From assembly GCF_006542625.1 (NCBI RefSeq), contig NC_044391.1, forward strand, positions 9,121,001 to 9,185,000: a stretch of 64,000 nt of DNA. Reading direction: 5' to 3'. Positions 8,833 through 22,500 of this stretch are shown here, piece after piece (position 1 is the first letter of the stretch; every line of letters begins with the position of its first letter). The notes below the pieces were generated by a model, which worked only from the letters and a program-made list of their open reading frames with translations, was not told where the DNA came from and did not search any database. Made by a program: the position numbers and the translations under genes. Source of the stretch: Nomascus leucogenys. Taxonomy: Eukaryota > Chordata > Mammalia > Primates > Hylobatidae.

Positions 8833-11800
8833 GTGTTGAGAGGACTGCGGAGAAACATAAGGCTGACTGCATCTTATTACCAAGACTGGAAAAAACAACT
8901 TAAAGTTCATATTCTACTGTGTTAATAGAACCTTCTGTGTATGCAAAGGTCAGTACATTTTAAGATTAAAGTTGATTTTCTATGAACTTACTATATATAG
9001 ATTGAGGTGTAATTAATAATGTCAGACTATGAGGTTCTATGGACAAGTAATTATTTTCAGATATGTTCTACAGCATTTATTATTGTTACCATTCATAACT
9101 GTAATAGCTAGCATTAGTAGCTGGCAAAACCCACTCATAAACCTGATTTCATTTACTTTAAATGGATTTAGTATAAAATTCAATTGGAAACAGTGCTTAA
9201 GATATAGATTTTAGATAAATTTAACTTTACTATAAACATACTCAACAAAAGTCTAATTTTTTTCTCTGTGTTTTTAAACTTTCAATTTTTCTATAATTTC
9301 TCAACATGGATTTGTCTTGATAATTTTGCAGCACAGGACTGGTTTGGGAAGATCATTGTTTTTCTATTTGTAGCTGAAGTCTCTGCTAGAAAAAAGTATT
9401 CATCATGTGTGTAACATGGTATGATTGGCAGTTATATAATTGATCAGAGAGAGACTTTTTTTGTCTCATCACTGGATTTCATAAGTTGATGGAACCTTAA
9501 TGGTTGTGTAGCTGCTACCCGTATTTCATTAGTGCATACTACATTATGGGCACACAGTAAATATTTAAACTGTCTTAATTCAAATGTAATTTATAATTTA
9601 GGAAGTAAATTGATTTCTGTGTCTTTCTGATGAATCCTGTCATTTCTTTGAATTATTGTTTATTTTAGTTTGATGTAAAGATACAGCCACATACACAAGA
9701 CGAGGTAACTCTGTCACCGTATGTTTTAATAACTTTGAAATAATGAGACATTTATAAGTATGCTGAGATTTTCCTCCAAGTTAGTTTTTCATTGTGATTT
9801 GTTTTAAGTCTTTCTACTAAAAACTATCATATTCAGATTTTGTATGATGCAAGAATGTGATAATGTAAATTGGGACAGATTTTTCTGGAGTAAAATTCAA
9901 CTGTATATATTGAAATATGTAACAGTTGTATACAGTGAATATATATTGAAATGTAACAGTTAATTTAACATTATTTATTGATATCTTTTAACATGCTTCC
10001 TAACATATATTTCCTCTTTTAGAAATTTACCTAAAGTAAATTGTTAGAGAAGTGGCCCTTGTACAATTATAAAAAAGTTATGAAATACAATAACTTAATA
10101 CTATTTTATCCTATAAAGATTTCTCATTTGTATAAATACACTTCTGATGAGATTTTGATTTAGAAGAAATTAAGTCATTTTTCCCTTTGTATCCCAAATC
10201 AACTTGATGAAGCCCTTACTTATTAACATTTTAATTTGAGAAATCCCAGCACAATCTTACTATTAAAATAATAAGAGATAGTAATTTTGATTGTCATTGT
10301 GACCTTTTCAAACAGTAGCTAAAGCATACCAATTGGATAGTTTATGCAAATTGTAATGTTTTCTTTTAAGAAATTGCTTAAAATTATGTTTCAAAGGTTT
10401 TTTTACTCACTTTAATCTTAGCATAGATGATGTTGAGTTCTGCATTAACGAGGAAAGTATCACGTTAATTATGTAATGGGGTAACATAACATCATTAGAT
10501 AAAGGCAAGAATAGGCATGGCATTGCTGCTAATGTGTTTAAGTTTAAAATACTAATTTAGATGTCTTTGTATGTTTCCTTAGAAGTTGCTCTGAGGAGAT
10601 AGTATGCTCTTCTTCCTGGCCAGCTTCTGGGGAGGACTGGCTCTCACATTAAGTATATTAGGTAACAGTACGAAGCACCAGGACACATCTGTATAATTGC
10701 AGAGACCTTACTTGCTGGGTTAGAATCTCACTTGGGGTCCTGTTTGTTGATATATTTGCAACAAAAAGCCATTAACTTACAGGGTCAAGGGTTAATGGAA
10801 GAAATATTCTTGTCTTCCTATTATCTTGCAACGTTTTGCTGGGAGCTGAAGAAAGATAACGCTTTTCTCTCCCAGTTTCTCCTGGCAGTTTTAAAAATGG
10901 TGACTTCTTGTTTCCGTAACTAAATAAAAGATTAGATGCCAATATGGAAAGCTTTAGAATTGTACTTAGTCAAGCTGACAGTTCAGACAAGTGTTCCATC
11001 ACAACCACCTTTGCTGAGGTCACTGGATGGTACCCAGTCACAGAAACTAGGAGGAAGGCGCCTAAATAATTTCTTGATTTCTATGACTTCAGCTTTTTTT
11101 TTTTTCCTGCCCCATTTTAGGTAAGTTAGTCATCTTGCACAAGAAGGCGAGAAAATTTCATAAAACTTTAAAGGAGAGAACAAAAACTACTGCTAAGTCC
11201 AAAAGGAATTCTTTGTCTGAAAGAGAGAATTTAGCTAATCAGATTGGTGCCCCTCAAATTCCAATTGTTTTAGAGTATATAAAGAGTGTGAAATAAATCC
11301 TTGTCCCGAAGAAATTCTTATTCCTTAAAACTATGTTGATGATTTTAAATGGAATTATGGATTAAATTAGTTTGCCCAGATTTTATGGGTGAAAATCATT
11401 GCCTACCAAAGGTTATTTCTGTCATTTTTTAAAATACGTTACATAGACTGTTTCATTATAACGTATCTGATGAGAGTAGGTTGCCCAATGCAATTTAAGA
11501 GTCAGTGGAAGGTCTTTTCTTATATGTAAGCGTTCCACTGGGAAATTTTTTCCGGAAATTCCACCAATTAGGGGATTCTCCAGGTTAATTAAAATAAGTC
11601 CTTTCAGGTTACAATAAAAGTATCGATGAGTACTTTAGGGAACTTGTGAACTCCTTTCTGTTTGAAGGCCGGAATACCTTTATAATTTCATCTGGAGGTT
11701 AGTCTTAGCCATGGACGTAGTTACCACTCCAGAATTGTCTTGAATTGAAAAAATCTCAGCCTATTTAATTGTAGTGCTCTGCCAACAAACACAGGTTGTG

Positions 11801-12329
11801 CTGGTTTGATTTGACACAGCTTGGATGGTGGGTTTGACTAATTTTCCTAATTAAATCTGCCACAACAGTCAATGCATGTGGACACATATGGTTACAGTCC
11901 TCCATTTCACCCGTAATTTAGCTTGACAACACACATGTGAGTTTTCTTTTTACTCAATGTTTATACAAAGGGACTCTTTAGCACATAATTTTCTAATTTT
12001 CCTGAAATTCTAACTTCAAAATAATACAAGGGAGAAAATGTAATCACAAGTCTGCTTAATTTAAAATGAAGCTGGTGGAAAACTTTTCCCTAATTGGGAT
12101 ATTTGTTTTCTTCCCGAATTAGTTGAGATCATGCATTATAGCAGGTTAGCCAGCATGGCTGACAGGCTGATAAGCCATTTCCCCTGCGCCCCCCAACAGT
12201 GAGAGCGTGCTTCTCTACAGAAAAGCTACTCTGTGTCTTTGCAAAATGACCCAAGCCTCAGTCCCTTAAGTCCATGGACCATAATCATTAGACCGATTTG
12301 TCCACTTAGCATCTCACGTAGTCAAAGGG

Positions 12330-12370
12330 CAGACTTTGTATATTCATTTGTGCAGACTTTGTATATTCAT
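12330..12370. repeat. short tandem duplication (23-bp unit)
   Basis: The 18-mer CAGACTTTGTATATTCAT occurs twice exactly, offset by 23 bp, at 12330 and 12353. Confidence 0.8.
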
Positions 12371-13703
12371 ACACCTGTTAAAAATTTCAGAGTTAATGTT
12401 TTTCCCCAGAGATTTTTTTAAGACCTTCTTCTGTAATCTGTTTATTTTACATATTCTCACACCAGGAGTTTTTTGTACAGTAATAGCTACAATGGCAATA
12501 TATATTGACCATCTGCTAAGGCATGTTTCTAAAATATCTCTCATCAGAAAAACCAAGCATATTTGGAGTTTCCAGGGAGAGTTTCATGTATGCTCACCAG
12601 TAACCTAGTCAACTGTGCAGACTGCTGCTATATGGTGGTTACTGTTTTGGCTTCATCTGTGGTGCTAGGGTGATTGAACTTGATGATCTCTAATTGCCAT
12701 TCCAACTGGACACCTCTACTGTTCTATAAAAAAGGAAAGTGAAAGGCAAAAGCAGAAATGCAGGCAATTGATTAACACCGAGCATCACTGTGCTTTCCTT
12801 TCACAGCTTCCAGTCCTATTTTTCTGTTTGTTTTCGTTTTGACTTTCCAAAAGATGAAATTGTAGAAACCTCTCTCTTAAGTTTCATCCAGAAAGGGTAC
12901 AGGGGGTCAATATCAGTGACTTTGAGGACTTCAACATAAAAATTCTAGAAACATCAGGAACATAGTAGAATTTAATTATATATGTCTTTATCAAATGACA
13001 GAACTTGAGTGTGGCTGGCAAGGGCATCTCGGCCCGTCATCAAATGTGATGTCACATGTGCTGAGCTGAGTGGTGTGCCTGCAGAAGAAGGCTGAGACAG
13101 CATGCCTGAGTTTCTTTTTAATGCATGATCATATGAGCACCTGCTCTACTGTGCAGACTGTTTCTAACCATAGAAGACAGGAATCTAGTTCACTAGTGGG
13201 AGAATTCTGAGGTAAAAATTGGAGTGAAGAAACTTGGATATGGTTTTCACATGCTTCTGAACATCTTTACATTAATTGAGTTTTTCTTTTATGGTTAAAC
13301 GCTTTTATTAAAGGAAGACTTAAAGATCTAGAACAACTTGTCATTGTTAAATTTTCCCTTCTGCTATATAATTTCAGAAGGAAGTTCAGAAGCATTAAAA
13401 CCATCCCTCTTCTTAGCACACACTGTTGATACATGTGCTTACACTTTCAGTCACACATACACAATTATTTCTTTTAATTTAGACATATCTAGTACACATG
13501 CTGAGTGTGCCTATAAGTATCAATTAATTATAACAATATTTTTGAAATAAAAATATATAATATGCATACCTTCTATGAAGTAACTAATGATGAGGCAAAA
13601 TAATAATTGTTCCATCTGATATCTTTGTAAATTTGTATTACAAATGAATATCTCTCTGTGTGTCTCTGTCTTTGGATCTCATTTCTTTGTATTTCTCTTA
13701 ACA

Positions 13704-13737
13704 GGCACACACATACACACATACACACACACACATC
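13704..13737. repeat. (CA)n/(CACATA)n microsatellite, short
   Basis: Interrupted CA repeat of about 34 bp with two ATA interruptions. Confidence 0.85.
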
Positions 13738-14408
13738 CTTGGTGATTTCAAAAGAAATAATTGGTTTTACAGTTTGTATCTGCAAAAGATTTTTTTTTTT
13801 GGTTAGAATATCTCATTTTTAATGATAATATTAGAGATATGCCTAACATTGGCATTCTACTATAATTCAATTTTTTATTAGTCATCTTTCACCCGTTGCT
13901 TAATGTCAATGGCGCTTTCATTATTAGACCCTGAGTTGAAATGAATTTTTACATATACTCAATATGGTTTGGGGCCCACCAGTTCCCACTACAGTGGTGC
14001 TCCCCATCACTCATATACAATTTCATTTAAGACAAAACAGCAGCTCCAGCAGAAAATAAGTGTAATCTTCTCCTTTGTAAGTTGTAATTGAGGTTATGGC
14101 ACAGCATATTGCCTGTGGCAGAATCTATTACCAAGAAATGGAGACCATGATTTGAAGCTGGCTGCAGTGTAAGCAAAATGAATTAATTATTAGCAGTACA
14201 GAATTGAAGGAAAATACAGGGTTTCCTAAAGTGAAATATATTGGCATTTTTAAAAAGAGAACACTGCAAGGAACTTATTGATGAATCACCAAGTCTTTTC
14301 TACTTTTCTTGCCTTTCAGAATTTGTATATACTGAGGTTAAGATGACTATGTGTAAATTAAATCACACTTGGCTCAGAATGCATAGAAATATTTTATAGT
14401 ATATTTTG

Positions 14409-14717
14409 TTCTTTTTCTTTGTTGTTGTTGAAATAGAGTCTCACTCTGTCGCCCAGCCTAGAGTTCAATCAATGGTGCAATCTCGGCTCACTGCAACCTC
14501 TGCCTCCTGGGTTCAAGTGATTCTCCAGCCTCAGCCTCCCGAGTAGCTGGGATTACAGGTGTGCACCACCACACCTGGCTAATTTTTATATTTTAGTAGT
14601 AGAGACGGGGTTTCACTACATTGGCCAGGCTGGTCTGGAACCCCTGACCTCAGGCAATTCACCCACCTTGGCCTCCCAAAGTGCTGGGATTACAGGCATG
14701 AGCCACGGCACCTGGCC
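14409..14717 (-). mobile_element. Alu SINE, antisense, near full length
   Basis: Reverse-complement Alu: tail remnant (TTG)n at 14418-14430, right arm, middle, left arm, ending CACCTGGCC at 14717. Both 7SL-derived arms are present. Moderate divergence suggests an AluS or AluJ age class. Confidence 0.95.
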
Positions 14718-15792
14718 TTTTCTTTATTAGTTTAAAGTTTGCCTATTTTTAACATATAACTGTTACTGTCACTTGGACAGGTAAATGGGCAAATAATGAA
14801 TGGACTAAATTAGCTTCAGTATTATTCTTTAATAGAAAAATAACTGCGTCCTTATCAAGTGTGGCTCAAAGAAGGCAAAATGGAACTTTTTTTGAGAGTT
14901 TATAAACATTTGTAATTTTACATCCTAAGTTGTGAACTTTGGTGACCATAACATTTGTTGGTAATTATTTAGCAAAATTGAATATCTTCATAGCAGCAAG
15001 ATAATTAGCTTATTTGTATTTCTTTATGTGTGGTTTTCCATTTAATTTAAATTTCATTCAGTTGACTAACAATGATTTTTCACTTTTAAATCTCACCATT
15101 CAAAAACCAAATACAATTACATTTTGCCAAATTTATTTTTAATTTTTTTTTCTAGGAATAGGTCGTTATTTGGCTGTTTTTATTTTTTTGTTTTTAGATA
15201 ATTGTTTCATATCATTGTAATGAAACTGTTTGCTTTTAAGCTTCATTTAGATTCTTTTGTGAAAGGATGCTCTATCTCTGCTGGGTATTTTCTAGCAGTT
15301 GTGCACATTGACTTTTCTTTAAGTTGTAGAGGATCTGAGCAGATGGTTTTCTCAGCATCTAGACAAATAGCATACATGGTTCAAGGTCACTCCATGCAAC
15401 CTGCCTATGATAAATTGGGAATCCAGAATTTGTCTCATTTACAAATGTCCAACAACATAGGTCCATGGAAAACAGTGAAATGCCAAAGAAAAAGATCAGC
15501 CTCCTGGGAAGGAGGAGACCCATGGAAAATCCCCCTAGTTTCAGAGGCTTTCATGTGAGAGGGCTGTACTGACCTGTGGTGGGGTCTTCAGATAGTGCTT
15601 CTCCCTTCTACCTGCCATTCAGATGCCCTGAACTGATGACCTCCATGAAAACTACAATTACCAGGAAAGCCTCCTGTTGCCGTGGTCACTAGTGACTATG
15701 CCCAGGTTAATCTTTCCCAATTTCCTTTCCAGTTGTTTTCTAGGGATTTCTGTCTTTGACAGAATGTAAGAGAAGAGATGAAGAGGTGTCCA
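14718..15792. other. unique DNA, no gene
   Basis: No recognisable repeat. A 118-codon frame from 15202 has no motif or family resemblance and is treated as chance. Confidence 0.5.
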
Positions 15793-15794
15793 GG

Positions 15795-15880
<86 letters not shown>
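15793..15880. repeat. compound (TG)n(AG)n microsatellite
   Basis: About 53 bp of TG repeat, with one TT interruption near 15810, passes directly into about 34 bp of pure AG repeat. Likely length-polymorphic. The TG part can adopt Z-DNA and the AG part triplex DNA under supercoiling. Confidence 0.95.
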
Positions 15881-15882
<2 letters not shown>

Positions 15883-16479
15883 GTTGATGATGGGTAGTGA
15901 GGTAAATTCTGGTGCCTCAACAATGAGTTTCTACACAGAAAACCACAGTTATTAAGTTGATGTCTGTGGAGCTCTATGAAGTCTTTATGTGAGCTTCAGT
16001 GGGTCCATGGATCCTCTGATATTTTGTGTTCATGCATATATGCCTTTTTAGGGGAGAGAGTTCATTGCTTCTACCAGATTCTCAAAGGGAAATATGAAAT
16101 TTCTCCTAAGAAAATTTCTACCTCCTGTGGTGTAATGGTTGCCCAAAATGTTGGTTGCTGGATGCTTTCTACTTCCTTAAGGAAAAGTTAAGAGGTTTTG
16201 TACCTACTTTCAGGCAGTCCTGGCATGTATGGGCCGTGGATTGAACATTAGAATTCAGTTTAATTGATCTTATATTTAGAGAAATTTTTCCCTAGCCTCT
16301 GGCAATAATTTGGCTGTTATCTTTTTTACTTATTTTCTTTTTTTACCTCTATTTTTCCTCAGTTTTGTATTTAGGACCAGGAGAAGACAGTTCTATGGGC
16401 AACCAGCTAGGCACCATATTAAAAGTAGTCTGTTCATATTAAACATTGATCACATGAATGATTGTACTAATCATACTTG
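15881..16479. other. unique DNA, no gene
   Basis: Nothing recognisable apart from ordinary AT-rich sequence. Confidence 0.5.
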
Positions 16480-16655
16480 CTAAAAGCTGTATATGCATTA
16501 ACCAAACCTGTGTAAAAATTTAGCGAAGCTCTGAAGGGTTAAAGAATTTGCCAAAAAAAGACACAGCTGGGAAGTAACAGAGCCAGGGTTCGAATCTAGG
16601 TCTCTGATCTTAAACTCCATGTTCTCAACGCTATGCTATTATGCCAGCCATAGTG
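16480..16655 (+). repeat. MIR SINE, sense
   Basis: Carries the MIR 3' half: 'gggttaaagaatttgcc', 'acacagctgggaagtaacag', AGAGCCAGGGTTCGAATCTA and an ending like 'atgctattatgcc'. This is an ancient tRNA-derived SINE. Confidence 0.8.
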
Positions 16656-16854
16656 GGTGAACAAAGCCCACCAGTTTTCACAGTCTATCCGTATGTGAAC
16701 TATCCATATCTGAACATTTTCTTTTCCTCTCCTGGCTTTTAAGAGCAATGGCTTAGCCAGAAAAAAGTGAACCCTAGCAAGTGTTTGCTACCCAGTTCAC
16801 AAAGGTAAGAATTTCAGGTTGTCTGTTAGGTTTAGGTTTTCATAAATAGTCAGA

Positions 16855-17035
16855 TTCTGACCACTTTCTCTTGTGTAACCTCAGACACATAGTCTGGCAT
16901 CTCTTTGCTTCTGTTCCTTTGTGTCTAAAGTGGGGTCATTGTGAAGATTCGATGAGTTTATACAGATAAAGCATTAAAAATAGTGCCTGGTACATAGTAA
17001 GCACTCAGTAAAAGATAGCTGTCATTATTAGTTAT
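16855..17035 (-). repeat. MIR SINE, antisense
   Basis: Reverse-complement MIR: 'cctcagacacatag', 'gtgaagattcgatgag', AGTGCCTGGTACATAGTAAG and 'cactcagtaaaagatagct'. It lies about 200 bp from the MIR at 16480, in the opposite orientation. Confidence 0.8.
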
Positions 17036-17099
17036 AACTCAGATAGAAGGTCTTATTTCCTGAGGGCATCTGGTACGTCTTTGGATAAATGTGGCCATG

Positions 17100-17116
17100 A
17101 AAATGACAGTGACTCA
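17100..17116. repeat. target-site duplication of the L1 at 17117-23520 (5' copy)
   Basis: AAAATGACAGTGACTCA here matches AAAATTACAGTGATTCA at 23521-23537 at 15 of 17 positions, directly outside the two L1 ends. Confidence 0.8.
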
Positions 17117-18430
17117 AAGACGGCTGAATAGGATCAGCTCAGATCTGGAGCTCCCAGTGAGACCAATGTAGAAGGCAGGTGATTTCTGCATTTCCAACTG
17201 AGGTACCTGGTTGATCTCATTGGGACTGGTTAGACAGTGGGTGCAGCCCATGGAGGGTGACCAGAAGCGGGGTGGGGCATTGCCTCACCAAGGAAGCACA
17301 AGGGGTTGGGGAACTCCCTCCTCCAGCCAAGGGAAGTCTTGAGGGATGGTGCTATCTGGCCCAGATACTATGTTTTTCGCATAGTCTTCACAACCCACAG
17401 ACCAGGAGATGACCTCAGGTGCCTATACCACCAGGGCCCTGGGTTTCAAACCCCAAACTGGGCGGCTGTTTGGGCACACATCAAGCTAGTTGCAGGATTT
17501 TTTTTTTTTTTGTACCCTGCTGGCACCTGGAATGCCAGTGAGACTGAACCATTCACTCCCCTGGAAAGGGGGCTGAAGCCAGGGAGCCAAGTGGTCTTGC
17601 TCAGTGGATCCCACCCCCATGGGGACCAGCAAGCTAATATCCACTGGCTTGAAATTCTCACTGCCAGCACAATAGTCTGAAGTCGACCTGGGATGCTCGA
17701 GCTTGGTGGGGGAGGGGCATCCACCATTACTGAGGCTTGAGTAGGCAGTTTTCCCCCTCACACTGTAAACAAAGCTGCTGGGAAGTTCGAACTGGGCAGG
17801 GCCCACCGCAGCACTGCATAGCTGCTGTAGCCAGACTGCCTCTCTAGATTCCTCCTCTCTGGGCAGGGCATCTCTGAAATAAAGGCAGCAGCCCCAGCCA
17901 GGGGCTTAAAGATAAAACTCCCATCTCCCTGGGGCAGAGCACCTGGGAGAAGGAGAGGCTGTAGGCACAGCTTTAGCAGACTTAAACGTTCCTTCCTGCC
18001 TGCCCTGAAGAGAGCGGCAGATCTCCCAGCACAGCGCTGGAGCTCTGCCAAGGGACAGACTGCCTCCTCAAGTGTGTCCCTGACCCCTGTGCCTCCTGAT
18101 GGGGAGACACCTCCCAGCAGGGATTGACAGACACTTCATGCAGGAGAGCTCTGGCTGGCATCTAGCAGGTGCCCCTCTGGGATAAAGCTTCCAGAGGAAG
18201 GAGCAGGCAGCAATCTTTGCTGTTCTGCAGCCTCTGCTGGTAATATCCAGGCAAACAAGGCCTGGAGTCTAACCCAAAAAACTCCAGAAGACCTACAGAA
18301 GAGGGGCCTGACTGTTAGAAGGAAACTAACAGAAAGCAATATCATCAACATCAACAAAAAGAACGACCATGCCAAAACTCCACCCAAAGGTCACCAACAG
18401 CAAAGACCAAAGGTAGATAAATCTGTGAAG
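17117..18430 (+). promoter_or_regulatory. L1 5'UTR (relic internal promoter)
   Basis: This untranslated leader carried the element's own internal promoter, and in young L1s also an antisense promoter. It is GC-richer than its surroundings and keeps scattered CpG. It retains both the donor-like GTACC at 17203 and the acceptor-like TTCTGCAG ending at 18230, unspliced. A T13 run at 17500-17512 expands a shorter family T-tract. Present promoter activity is unknown and unlikely. Confidence 0.8.
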
Positions 18431-19445
18431 ATGAGGAAAAACGAGTGCCAAAAGGTGAAAATTCCAAAAACCACAATGCCTCTTCTCCTCCAAAGGATCA
18501 CAACTCCTTACCAACAAGGGAACAAAACTGGATGGAAAATGAATTTGACAAATTGACAGAAGTAGGCTTCAGAAGGTGGGTAATAACAGATTCCTCTGAG
18601 CTAAAGGAGCATGTTCTAACCCAATGGAAGGAAGCTAAGAACCTTGATAAAAGGTTAGAGGAATGGCTAAGTAGAATAACCAGTGTAGAGAGGAACATAA
18701 ATGACTTGATGGAGCTGAAAAACGTAGCACAAGAACTTTGTGAAGCATACACAAGTATCAATAGCTGAATCAATAAAGCAGAAGAAAGGATATCAGAGAT
18801 TGAAGATCAACTTAATGAAATAAAGTGTGAAGATAAGATTAGAGAAAAAAACAATGAAAAAAATGAACAAAGCCTTTAAGAAATATGGAACTATCTGAAA
18901 AGACCAAACCTACGATTGATTGGTATACCTGGAAGTGACGGGGAGAATGGAACCAAGCTGGAAAACATGCTTCAGGATATTATCCAGGAGAACTTCCCCA
19001 ACTGAGCAAGACAGGCCAACATTCAAATTCAGGAAATACAGAGAACATTGCAAAGATACTCCTCAAGAAGAGTAACATAATTGTCGGATTCACCAAGGTT
19101 GAAATGAAGGAGAAAATGTTAAGGGCAGCCAGAGAGAAAGGTCGAGTTACCCACAAAGGGAAGCCCATCAGACTAACAGTGGATCTCTCGGCAAAAACTC
19201 TACAATACAGAAGAGAATGGGGTTTGATATTCAAAATTTTTAAATAAAAGAATTTTCAACCCAGAATTTTATATCCAGCCAAACTAAGCTTCATAAGTGA
19301 AGATGAAATAAAATCCTTTACAGACAGGCACATGCTGAGGGATTTTGTCACCACCAGACCTGCCTTACAAGAGCTCCTGAAGGAAGCGCTAAATATGGAA
19401 AGGAAAAACTGGTACCAGCCACTGCAAAAACAACCCAAAATGTAA
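18431..19445 (+). pseudogene. L1 ORF1, disrupted
   Basis: The expected ATG at 18431 is followed after about 8 codons by a 1-bp loss (GGCT to GGT). The coding frame is then read from 18445 for 107 codons, up to a TGA at about 18766 where the family has CGA, a typical CpG decay. More stops follow (TAA near 18878, TGA near 19003), and the block after 19060 is shifted by a small deletion. Coiled-coil and RRM-like segments are recognisable in pieces. It cannot encode a working RNA-binding chaperone. Confidence 0.9.
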
Positions 19446-19508
19446 AGACCATTGACACTATGAAGAAACTGTATAAACTAATGGGCAAAATAACCAGCTA
19501 GCATCATA

Positions 19509-22500
19509 ATGACAGGATCAAATTCACTCATAACTATATTAACCTTAAATGTAAATGGGCTAAATGCCCCAATTAAAAGATACAAACTGGCAAATTGGAT
19601 AAAGAGTCAAGACCCGTCGGTGTGCTATATTCAGGAGACCCACCTCATGTGCAAAGACACACATAGGCTCAAAATAAAGGGATGGAGGAAGATTTACCAA
19701 GAAAATGGAAAGAAAAAAAAAAGCAGGGGTTGTAATCCTAGTTTCTGATAAAAGAGACGTTAAACCAGCAAAGATCAAAAAAGACAAAGAAGGGCATTAC
19801 ATAATGGTAAAGGGATCAATGCAACAAGAAGAGCTAACTATCCTAAATATATATGCACCCAATACAGGAGCACCCAGATTCATAAAGCAAGTTCTTAGAG
19901 ACCTATAAAGAGACTTAGACTCCTACACAATAATAGTGGGAGACTTTAACACCCCACTGTCAATATTAGATCAACGAGACAGAAAATTAACAAGGATATT
20001 CAGGACTTGAACTCAGCTCTGGACCAAGTGGACCTAATAGACATCTACAGAATTCTCCACCCCAAATCAACAGAATATACATTCTTCTCAGTACCACATA
20101 GCACTTATTCTAAAATCAACCACATAATTGGAAGTAAAACACTCCTCAACAAAGGCAAAAGAACAGAAATTATAACAAACAGTTTCTCAGACCACAGTGC
20201 AATCAAATTAGAACTCAGGATTAAGAAACTCACTCAAAACCGCACAACTACATGGAAACTGAACAATGTACTTCTGAATGACTACTAGGTAAATAACGAA
20301 ATTAAGGCAGAAATAAATAAGTTCTTTGAAACCAATGAGAACAAAAACACAACATACCAGAATCTCTGGGACACAGCTAAAGCAATGTTTAGAGGGAAAT
20401 TTATAGCACTAAATGCCCAGAAGAGAAAGCAGGAAAGCCCTAAAATTGACACCCTAACATCACAATGAAAAGAACTAGAGAAGCAAGAGCAAACAAATTC
20501 AAAAGCTAGCAGAAGACAAGAAATAACCAAGATCAGAGCAGAAATGAAGGAGATAGAGACACAAAAAACTCTTCAAAAAAATCAGTTAATCCAGGAGCTC
20601 GTTTTTTTGAAAAGATTAACAAAATAGACTGCTAGGCAGACTAAAAAAGAAGAAAAGAGAGAAGAATCAAATAGACACAATGAAAAACAATAAAAGGGAT
20701 ATATCACCAGTGATCCCACAGAAATACAAACCACCATTAGAGAATACTTTAAACACCTCTATGCAAATAAACTAGACAATCTAGAAGAAATGGATAAATT
20801 CCTGGACACATACACTGCCCCCCCAAGATTAAGCCAGGAAGAATTTGAATCCCTGAACAGACCAATATCAAGTTCTGAAATTGAGGCAATAATTAATAGC
20901 CTACCAACCAAAAAAAGTCCCAGGACCAGACAGATTCCCAGCTGAATTCTACCAGAGGTACAAAAAGGAGCTGGTACCATTCCTTCTGAAACTATTCCAA
21001 ACAATAGAAAAAGAAGGACTCCTCCCTAAGTCATTTTATGAGGCCAGCATCATCCTGATACCAAAACCTGGCAGAGACACAACAACGACAAAATAATTTC
21101 AGGCCAATATCCCTGATGAACTTCGATAAAAAAATCCTCAATAAAATACTGGCAAACCAAATCCAGCAGCACATCAAAAAGCGTGTCCACTATGATCAAG
21201 TCGGCTTCATCCCTGGGATGCAAGGCTGGTTCAACATATGAAAATCAATAAACGTAATCGATCACATAAACAGAACCAGTGACAAAAACCACATGATTAT
21301 CTCAATAGATACAGTAAAAGCCTTTGATAAAGTTCAACACCCCTTCATGCTAAAAACTCTCAATAAACTAGATATTGATGGAATATATCTCAAAATAGTA
21401 AGAGCTATTTATGAAAAACCCACAGCCAATATCATACTGAATGAGCAAAAGCTGGAAGTGTTCCCTTTGAAAACCGGCACAAGACAAGGATGCCCTCTCT
21501 CACCACTCCTATTCAACATAGTATTGGAAGTTCTGGCCAGGGCAGTGAGACAAGAGAAAGAAATAAAGGTATTCAAATAGGAAGAGAGGAAGTCAAATTA
21601 TCTCTGTTTGCAGATGACATGATTGTATATTTAGAAAACCCCATCATCAGCCCAAAAACTCCTTAAGCTGATAAGGAACTTCAGCAAAGTCTCAGGATAC
21701 AAAATCAACATGAAAAAATCACAAGCATTCCTATACACCAATAGTAGACAGAGAGCCAATTCATGAGCTAACTCCCATTCACAATTGCTATGAAGAGAAT
21801 GAAATACCTAGAAATACAAATTACAAGGGATGTGAAGGACCTCTTCAAGGAGAACTACAAACCACTGCTCAAGGAAATAAGAGAAGACACAAACAAATGG
21901 AAAAACGTTTCATGCTCATGGATAGGAAGAATCAATATCATGAAAATGGCCATACTGCCCAAAGTAATTTATAGATTCAGTGCTATTCCCATGAAGCTAC
22001 CATTGGCTTTCTTCACAGAATTAGAAAAACTACTTTAAATTTCATATGGAAACAAAAAAGAGCATGTATAGCCAAGTCAATCCTAAGCAAAAAGAACAAA
22101 GCTGGTGGCATCACATTATCTGACTTCAAAGTATACTACAAGACTACCGTAACCAAAACAGCATGGTACTGGTACCAAAACAGATATATAGACCGATGAA
22201 ACAGAACATAGGCCTCAGAAATAATACCACATATCTACAACCATCTGATCTTTCACAAACCTGACAAAAACAAGCAATGGGGAAAGGATTCCCTATTTAA
22301 TAAATGGTGTTTATTATATTATTATATGGCTAGCCATATGCAGAAAACTGAAACTGGATCCCTTCCTTACACCTTTTGCAAAATCAACTCAAGATGGATT
22401 ACAGATTTAAATGTAAACCGTAAAAAGCCCTAAAAGAAAACCTAGGCAATATCATTCAGGACATAGGCATGGGCAAAGACTTCATAACTAAAACACCAAA

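Larger units (their letters stand above)
8833..14408. other. long unique AT-rich region, no gene
   Basis: 5.5 kb without a recognised interspersed repeat or plausible exon. Small local duplications occur: an imperfect repeat of 'atatattgaaat..gtaacagtt' near 9903-9960, and a 23-bp unit at 12330-12370. The 11500-11960 stretch is complex sequence with TAAT motifs and could be conserved non-coding DNA, but this cannot be shown here. Confidence 0.5.

Noticed and set aside
16480..16655. tRNA-like phrases (GGGTTCGAATC) suggesting a tRNA gene
   Set aside because: The phrase is part of the MIR 3' region and there is no A box, acceptor stem or anticodon arm at the right spacing.
17306..18387. Open frames of 83-124 codons on both strands in the L1 5'UTR at 17117
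   Set aside because: The GC-richer 5'UTR naturally has long chance frames; no known protein is encoded there and the leader is non-coding in this family.
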